From Hofstenia miamia (lineage: Eukaryota; Xenacoelomorpha; Acoela): a DNA stretch of 64,000 nt. Shown here piece by piece: positions 57,211 to 64,000 of the stretch. The stretch lies in the NCBI GenBank assembly GCA_004352715.1, contig SCFE01000046.1, positions 1,397,503 through 1,461,502 on the forward strand, given 5' to 3'. The notes beneath the pieces were generated by a model. That model saw only the letters and a list, made by a program, of their open reading frames with translations, was not told where the DNA came from and made no database searches. Position 1 is the stretch's first letter. Each line of letters starts with the position of its first letter. A program made the translations under genes and the position numbers.

Positions 57211-60200
57211 ATGTAAGTTAGGCACCTATTTTTTTAAATTTTTAAACGTATGGTATTTAGAGTAACTTAGAAATAGTAAGCACATACATGTGAAGATGTA
57301 AGAAACTTTAAAAAAACAAATTTTATGAGATACACCTACTCCGTTGCTATGAAACAGAAAGTTCCGATATTTAAAATCATTTCCACGTATAGAATTTTTT
57401 CCATATAGTTGACAACTGCTAAAAGTGTAATTATTGTAGAAAATCTTTTCAATCACAAAGTTAATTGCAATTTTATTAATCGATATTAGAAAAATATAAC
57501 ATTGTTTGAACGTATTATATGACTATATTTTAAGTAAGCATAAATACGATTTATATGTTTCCATACTTCGCTTGTATCTAATGATTATTAATATTGGATT
57601 TACAATCATTATTATATTTATTAGTATTACTAGATTTATTGTCATTAAACAAACATTGGCATCGATTAAGTTGATATATTTTGTCACATTCGATTTAACC
57701 GCTTTACTAATAAAGGTACATAACAATGTTTATAAATATAGAATTGGCGGTATCCTTTGTTCTAATAATGTAAAATCTCCATATAAATATCGTCTTTAAT
57801 CTCAGTTTTTGATAATTACTTCCCTATTTATTTTGCCATAAAAGACGGATATCCCACATTGTCTTAAACGCGGATTGTTAATGGATTGTTGAAAATATTG
57901 GTTTCAACTTGATTTTCAACTCAATCAATGTTGATAATGTTCGAATCTTTTAAATATCTGATTCCAACAGAATTTCCTTGTGAATGTGTGAGCAGAGGCG
58001 GGTCAGGAAAGGAACAAAAGAGTACTATTTCTCAAATTGCACTTGCTTAAGTATATTAGTATTTGAAATTAGTATTTTAATTCATATAAACCAAGGCAAA
58101 TTTGTTTTAAAATTGAAACCTGAATCAATATTTTGTGTTTTTGTTAATGCTCATCTGTCTCTAAAAATTGGTTTGGATTTGGTTTTTTACCTAACTACTA
58201 TCGGTGTTTGCAAAACGTTATTCAAGCGAAAAACACCTAGCCTGTTTCAAGAAGACAGCATTACGACATCATAGGGACTCTTTCTGCGGAAAACCGAAAT
58301 ACTCGGTTTTTTCGATATGTACTAGCACTATTTGTTGTAAATAACAGGGCGGTTGCGAGTAATCTCATTACGAGTATGAGTGGTTACGGGTACGGGATTA
58401 AATAATACGGATTGGTAGTAGTAGTAAATTCTGCTTCCCAGCACCGGCCTAACTTTGCTTACATCATTAGCTTTGAAATTTAGGGCTTGGAAGTAATTAA
58501 TGTGCAAAACGCTTATAAACTTTTTCATTTTCCACTAATTGCCGCCAAATTCAATAGCTTGACATTTGCTTCTGACGTAATACACACTTTAATTAACTTA
58601 AATTTTAACTAATTCATTAGTGTTAAAAGCGGAATTGACTTAAGACATGATTCTCATAGTTTTGACAGCATGTATCAATGTGTATGACCCAAATTATTAC
58701 AATGTTGAGCTCAGTAATTTAGTGAAACCTTTCTGATACCTTTGATTCAGATGAAAGTGTTTTGAAAGTAACTAAAAACTTGATTCTGATTTCTCTGAAT
58801 CGCTCATTTGTGCTCGTGCAAGGTTATATAATATACACTTCAATTAATGCACAGTTATATACATATACAAACAAAAAAATATTTTTAGATTGAAAATAGC
58901 GTATGCTAGATATAAGAAGGATGTGGAATGGCCAATTAGCGTGGTTTGCAAAAGATGTTGCGGTGCTGTTCATACCGGTAGTTTGTTTTGATTTAATATA
59001 AAAGGTCAGGTTGTTGTTTGATAAAGACTACAGCACAATAAAATGATTCTGACCTTTTTTGCTAATTCTCCGCTCTGAGCAAATTGCGTCCGTAAAATTC
59101 TCTTTGAAATTATACGGTCAATGTTTAGTCTTCAGGGAACTATTTGTAATAAGTTTTACACCAATGTACATTTAATATTAGTTGGGATGTCCTACCTGAC
59201 ATTCTCATTTGCTATCTCTGAAATATATGCAGAGAAATTGCTAAGCATTCTGCCTATGAAATATTACAATACCACTAATTGCCTATGCACAACAAAAAGT
59301 ACAACTATTTTACATTTTGTCCATTTACTCAAATAGTCCTTAATAAATGTATTACTAAAGAAGAACTGTTGTGCATTGTTGGCGATCTGGATTAAATTTG
59401 ACATTATTAAAGTTCTATTTAAAATAATTGAACTTCAATTTATATATTAATTTAAAAATGTATGTTATATTAAATTTACTGTGCATATGCATATCACTAG
59501 ATGTACTTGCTAATCAAATTTGTTATAATAAACTTTGTTACCTCCAAGGAAACTTTGAAATTTGGATATTTAGTTGAAGGTAAAATGGATGCATATCAAA
59601 GAGCATTGTGAAGAAGTTAAAAATATGTAGCTAAAAATAGATTCATGTGAACCAATTAAAATTTTAAGGTGTGCAAAAAGTTATTTCATTATTTCTATTG
59701 TGAAGCCTGGCAGTATTTTTTAATGTGCATTCAATCAATGTTAAATGGAGTTTAACATTTTCTTTAAATTGTATTGCACCATAAAAATATGTTAAAGTTT
59801 TAAACTTTCAAAAATAATCGCAAATTAATTAATTATTGTTGTACCTTAATATGAAATCCATACATTAAATCAATAAAATATTGAAAATCATTAATTGACA
59901 AGAAACAAGCTCAAAGCTATTTAGCCACTTTAATGAAAAAATTCTAGTATAAGTTTGTTTTATCATAATAATATGAGGTCATTTTCTGAAGTTTTATATT
60001 TCTTGTGCTCACAGGAAACTTGTATAAACACAAATTGCTGATGACTATATATACATTGTATATATATATATATATATATACGTAGTGCTCCTACTTGAAA
60101 AAGTTCCAATAGATACACTTAAGGGGGCGATTCAGCTACTGTATTAATTTAAAATTGATTTCAACTTGTAGAGCGTTTGATCGTTTGTTAAGTAATAATG

Positions 60201-61738
60201 TGCTAAGTAATTGAAAGAGTCAAATATAAATTATTGAATTTTTTGGTTATCAAATTAACTTAAAATGTGATCCCTAAACTAATAAGAGCGTACTACGATG
60301 CAATCGTAATACCTATGGCAACAAAAAATATTTCAAGAACCTCAGGGTCTCCCAGAAATCTGAGCTGAGTGGGAGAAGCCTACAAGGCGAGAATGCCGCA
60401 GTTTTTACATTATTAAAAAGGCGCTTAAAAACATTTATTTCTGCCAATGATATGCAGTTCATTTTATCTAAAGCTTTGGATTTACTGAACCCAGAAATAC
60501 TTCTTCATAACAGAAATTTTAAGTCATACATAAATGGGAAATTTTCGTGAAATAATTACTTTAAAAGGTGAAGTTTATTAGACGAACAAACAGCCATTGA
60601 AAATTTTTACAATGAAAAATTTAGTATTCATACTAATCGGGCAGTCATTAGCATAGGATTTTGAATTTTCAAAAGGGGTCGTTAAAAATATAAACTCAAT
60701 ATCATTAGAGTTGTTAATTAAGCAGACGAAACTGAATTGCATTGACAGCCGGGAAGTGTAGCATCAGGTAGAGCGTAGGTTTACTCATTTATCTAATCTG
60801 ACATTTCCGGAACATTTTTATTGAATACTGCTCGATAATTCTAATAGAAAAACTACAAAAACTGTGAAGGAATATTAACTCTTTATCAAAAAATGACTTT
60901 ACTATGAGAGAGTTTTTATGGTGAGGTTGAAGCAATATAGTAATAAATTATTCTGTTAACATCATTTATGTAAATATAATTTGAAATTGGTCAATTTAAT
61001 CGATCATGATTGATTTTTGATTATTGTAGACTGTGAAACAACTTACTGTACTCAGAAGATTTGTAATATATGCCTTAGCTAAGGAAAAGAAAATATATAC
61101 AATACATATTACAAAGCTGAAGTTTTGGTTGAATAACATCAATTACATTATCATATATCATCTAAAATTTATTTGCTAATGAATTAAATTGAATTAATTT
61201 GAATATTTTCCATTTCATATTAGAATTATTATAATAATTATTTTATTTGAAAGGAATCGCAAATTATTCTTCAGTGCATGGAGAAAAGTAAGGAAAAATT
61301 ATTTTGGAAAGATTAAATAATAATTAGGAGTTTGACAGAACATTATATAAAAATCAGTAACCTTCAGGAAAATTCGCAAAACTTTTGTTGCATTGACATA
61401 AAATATTTAAAGAAATATCCTCACATCTTAATGAGCCCTAAACAATATTATGGAGTTTGAATATTCAAGAAATTATTTTTTTCTGAGAAACAATGCAATT
61501 TTTTATTCTTACCTACTGCTATAGTGTAACTTAAGAGAGTCTTCGATAGAACATTGAACACTAAAAAATGTCAAGCATGTCAATTGAAACATTTATAAAA
61601 TTCTTTGCAGTGGCATAAATTATATTTGCAATAGGATGTCCTTAAATCTTCTGACTTTTAGCATTTTTGTAAGTACCAATTCTGCAATAACCTAAAGATT
61701 AAAAATAATGCTTGAAGTAATTTTATATGTACTTATAC
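57164..61738. other. AT-rich sequence without recognised genes
   Basis: Holds (TA)n at 57173-57211 and 60051-60080. A 10-bp inverted repeat, AAAAGGTCAG at 59000-59009 and CTGACCTTTT at 59049-59058, could form a hairpin. No coding sequence recognised. Confidence 0.55.
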
Positions 61739-62787
61739 CTAGAAGGATTAGAAGGGTCAATTGACCCAAACTGTCCTATATATAACTCAAATTGTTAAGG
61801 AATTCATTTATTTAATGTTTTACAAGTACTTTTTATTTATAGATATTGTAAAAATAACAAATTTTTTACTTAGACCAAATGAATTCAGAGCAAATATAGA
61901 CAACTATACATACATGGCATAACAAAATATAACCTATATGTAGTTTACCCATAAAATGTGTACTGTTCACATCTTGGCTTACTGAACTTCACATAATGGT
62001 CCAATTTCGCTGTGAGCATAAATTCTCTAATTCGGTAATATATGTTCACCGTAGTAAGTTTTTTATGCTTTTTAAATGATTTGTTGACTCTTTGAGCTGT
62101 ATGTGGTGCCTGCCAACGATATTGCTAAAAATAATTAAAACCTGCAACTAAAAGGTAGCATGTTATTTTGTATGCGATTTCCATTCATAAAGCTGGTATC
62201 AAGCAAATTTGGAAAATTACAGTAGATAATTTTATATACGTATGCTTTGCTACGAATTTTCTAAAGTAGGTTTTAAAATTTCAACTCTGCATTTTATTGT
62301 TTTGAAGAAGGAAATTTTGTAACATATTATGTAATGAGAATTACATTTTTTATATAAGTTTGACATGGGGAGAAAGCCGATTTAATTACTCTTCTATATT
62401 TACTAAATTGACTCACTACATAGAGATCCCTAGGAAAATTGGGAGTCCTAAAATTATCAATTTCTTGCTTATCTCTGTAATTTCTTCATATAATTTCTTA
62501 ATTTACTACTAAAATTCGTTTACCTACTACCTTTTCTGTTATTCCAGATATTACTCATGATTTGTCCTTAATGTATGCACTAATTATGCCTACAGTTAGG
62601 GATTGAGAAGAATTTCCGCTTTGGTTACAAGTTTCTTTTTGAATAGTTAGAGATGACACATTACCAGTATGTTACTTTTTGTAAAAGGCACAACATTATG
62701 TTGTTTTTTTCGTTTTCGATTGATATTTTTTGAACTTAAATCTTAAAATAGTAGATTGGGTCAATTGACCCTCTCTTGCTCTTCTAG
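61739..62787. mobile_element. 1.05-kb element with terminal inverted repeats, no transposase seen
   Basis: The left end CTAGAAGGATTAGAAGGGTC, then AATTGACCCA, matches the complement of the right end CTAGAAGAGCAAGAGAGGGT, then CAATTGACCCA, allowing small indels. Each end contains the 14-base palindrome GGGTCAATTGACCC (61754-61767 and 62758-62771). The inside is AT-rich and non-coding. The ends recall piggyBac-like elements, but no TTAA duplication is visible. Confidence 0.55.
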
Positions 62788-63293
62788 TAGTAAAATTTCT
62801 TTTGCTCATCTAGTTTAATAGTATAAGTCACACAAACCTGGTAGCACAAATCATATTTTGGTAGTAGTAAGTTCTAAATTAAGTATCATTTGGAATGTTT
62901 TTTATCTCTCGTTGACTTTAATGACGAAGAAAAGGACGGTTTTTAAAATTTATGGTCAGGAAAGTCATTAACGTAAATTGCGTTTAAATTAGAAAGGCTT
63001 TATCTCTAATTTGATTCTACTAAAAATAATTTTCTAAATGACTTTAGAAATAAATGAATTGCAGCTGTAATCTCTTAAAGCACTAAAAATATAAATAAAA
63101 TGTCTTCTTGCGTAAAAATGTACTTCTTGGGAAAGCGAAGTACAGAATGACAGTTTCACAGTAAGAAGGCATGCTTGGAATCACTCAAAAATAATTAAAG
63201 TGATGGGTTCGTCATGGGCCTCATTGACACCGAAAATGTTAAAATTATTTTGAAATAACTATTGTAGATTTCCATTGATAATGATTTCACTAT

Positions 63294-63296
<3 letters not shown>

Positions 63297-63340
<44 letters not shown>

Positions 63341-63412
63341 ATATATTATATATACAGTATATATATACATATTATATATACATATATATATATATACACA
63401 TATATATATACA
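63297..63412. repeat. (TA)n-rich low-complexity block
   Basis: TA runs with scattered C and G (for example tatacagtatat). Confidence 0.95.
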
Positions 63413-63580
63413 GCATCAAGATATATTCATTGATGTGTACTTCAGTGAGGTTAGTCTCGTTTTCCAATAATAATTTTTGAGTAAGAATAACCTCGTAACA
63501 AGGACTCTTTAGATAAAAGCGATTGATACTTGCTCAGAGCAAAATTTTACTTCCAAATTTAGTTAGATAACTCCTTATCA

Positions 63581-63682
63581 ATTAAGAGAGGCAGTTTAGA
63601 GATGCAATAATATTGAAAAATGAATTTTAGTAATTAAGAGAGGCAGTTTAGAGATGCAATAATATTGAAAAATGAATTTTAG
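63581..63682 (+). repeat. 52-base tandem duplication
   Basis: attaagagaggcagtttaga begins at 63581 and again at 63633. The two 50-base units are identical. Confidence 0.9.
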
Positions 63683-64000
63683 GAAAACCTATAATTCAAA
63701 TGTGCATTAAGACTTGCATGCAAATTTTATCTTCTGTGTAAACAATTTTATTATTTGAAAAGCTTCTTAGTCATTAAAAATTAGTCAATTCAAATATATG
63801 TAGATGCAAGCTGTAGATGGAGTGGGCTGCTTTGCATCACTTATTAAATAGTCTTCAAATGGCCGTATATCGAAAGTGTTCACTTTAAATAGGTTTGAAA
63901 TCCTTTTTTTATAAAAAATTTTATTTTGAGATAGAAAAAATTTTTCTAGTTCGGCTTAGTGGCAGCCATAGAAAATAACTTCAATGAATATGTACTTTTA

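Larger units (their letters stand above)
62788..64000. other. AT-rich sequence without recognised genes
   Basis: Holds a long (TA)n-rich block (63297-63412) and a 52-base tandem duplication (63581-63682). Confidence 0.6.

Noticed and set aside
1-64000. CRISPR arrays, bacterial operons, rRNA and tRNA genes
   Set aside because: No spaced direct repeats or recognisable RNA genes were found, and the sequence is clearly eukaryotic repeat-rich DNA.

Overview
This is an AT-rich eukaryotic (animal) genomic window with no confidently recognised host gene. The repeat content points to an invertebrate-type metazoan genome: an errantivirus-like Ty3/gypsy retroelement with a membrane-fusion envelope gene, a Tc1-like and a mariner-like transposase relic, an R4/Dong-like non-LTR fragment inside a TAA microsatellite, many (TA)n tracts and several short terminal-inverted-repeat elements. 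The species cannot be named from the sequence. Homologous codons that read CGA in one copy and TGA or CAA in others indicate CpG decay, so transposons are probably methylated in this germline.

Positions 1-27944 hold a head-to-tail array of three related, broken copies of one LTR retroelement, here called A, B and C, separated by single shared LTRs. Copy A runs from inside its 5' LTR to about 9477. LTR1 (about 9478-10500) leads into copy B, which has lost its leader and most of gag. LTR2 (about 19043-20906) leads into copy C, which is cut by a 1000-base gap at 27945. Together the copies show the gene order gag, pol (protease, reverse transcriptase, RNase H, integrase with GPY/F), a 76-residue small ORF, a roughly 450-residue ORF-X, and an F-type env. 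Each LTR has a TATA box, a strong splice donor and a poly(A) signal. Splice-acceptor-like sequences lie just before the small ORF, ORF-X and env, so the downstream genes were probably made from spliced subgenomic RNAs. Gag and pol meet at a UAAUG stop-start overlap followed by a conserved hairpin.

The items least like known elements are ORF-X, which has a partial DEDDh (DnaQ-fold) exonuclease pattern, the conserved small ORF, and the UAAUG-plus-hairpin junction. The env gene matches the baculovirus F / errantivirus Env plan: N-terminal GILF-type segment, basic cleavage site, hydrophobic fusion-peptide-like segment, conserved mid region, C-terminal membrane anchor and a tail of about 90 residues. 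Both env copies are broken.

Positions 28945-64000 are gene-poor and AT-rich. They contain a Tc1-like transposase fragment (28945-29396, minus), a mariner-type relic (34330-34735, minus), an R4-clade-like endonuclease fragment (37959-38621), short inverted-repeat elements at 31189-31311, 43784-44030 and 61739-62787, and tandem duplications at 46385-47953, 54205-57163 and 63581-63682. Assembly gaps and single-N joins affect several places (6036, 7444-7787, 27945-28944, 39817, 45503-45517, 52038-52161, 55684).
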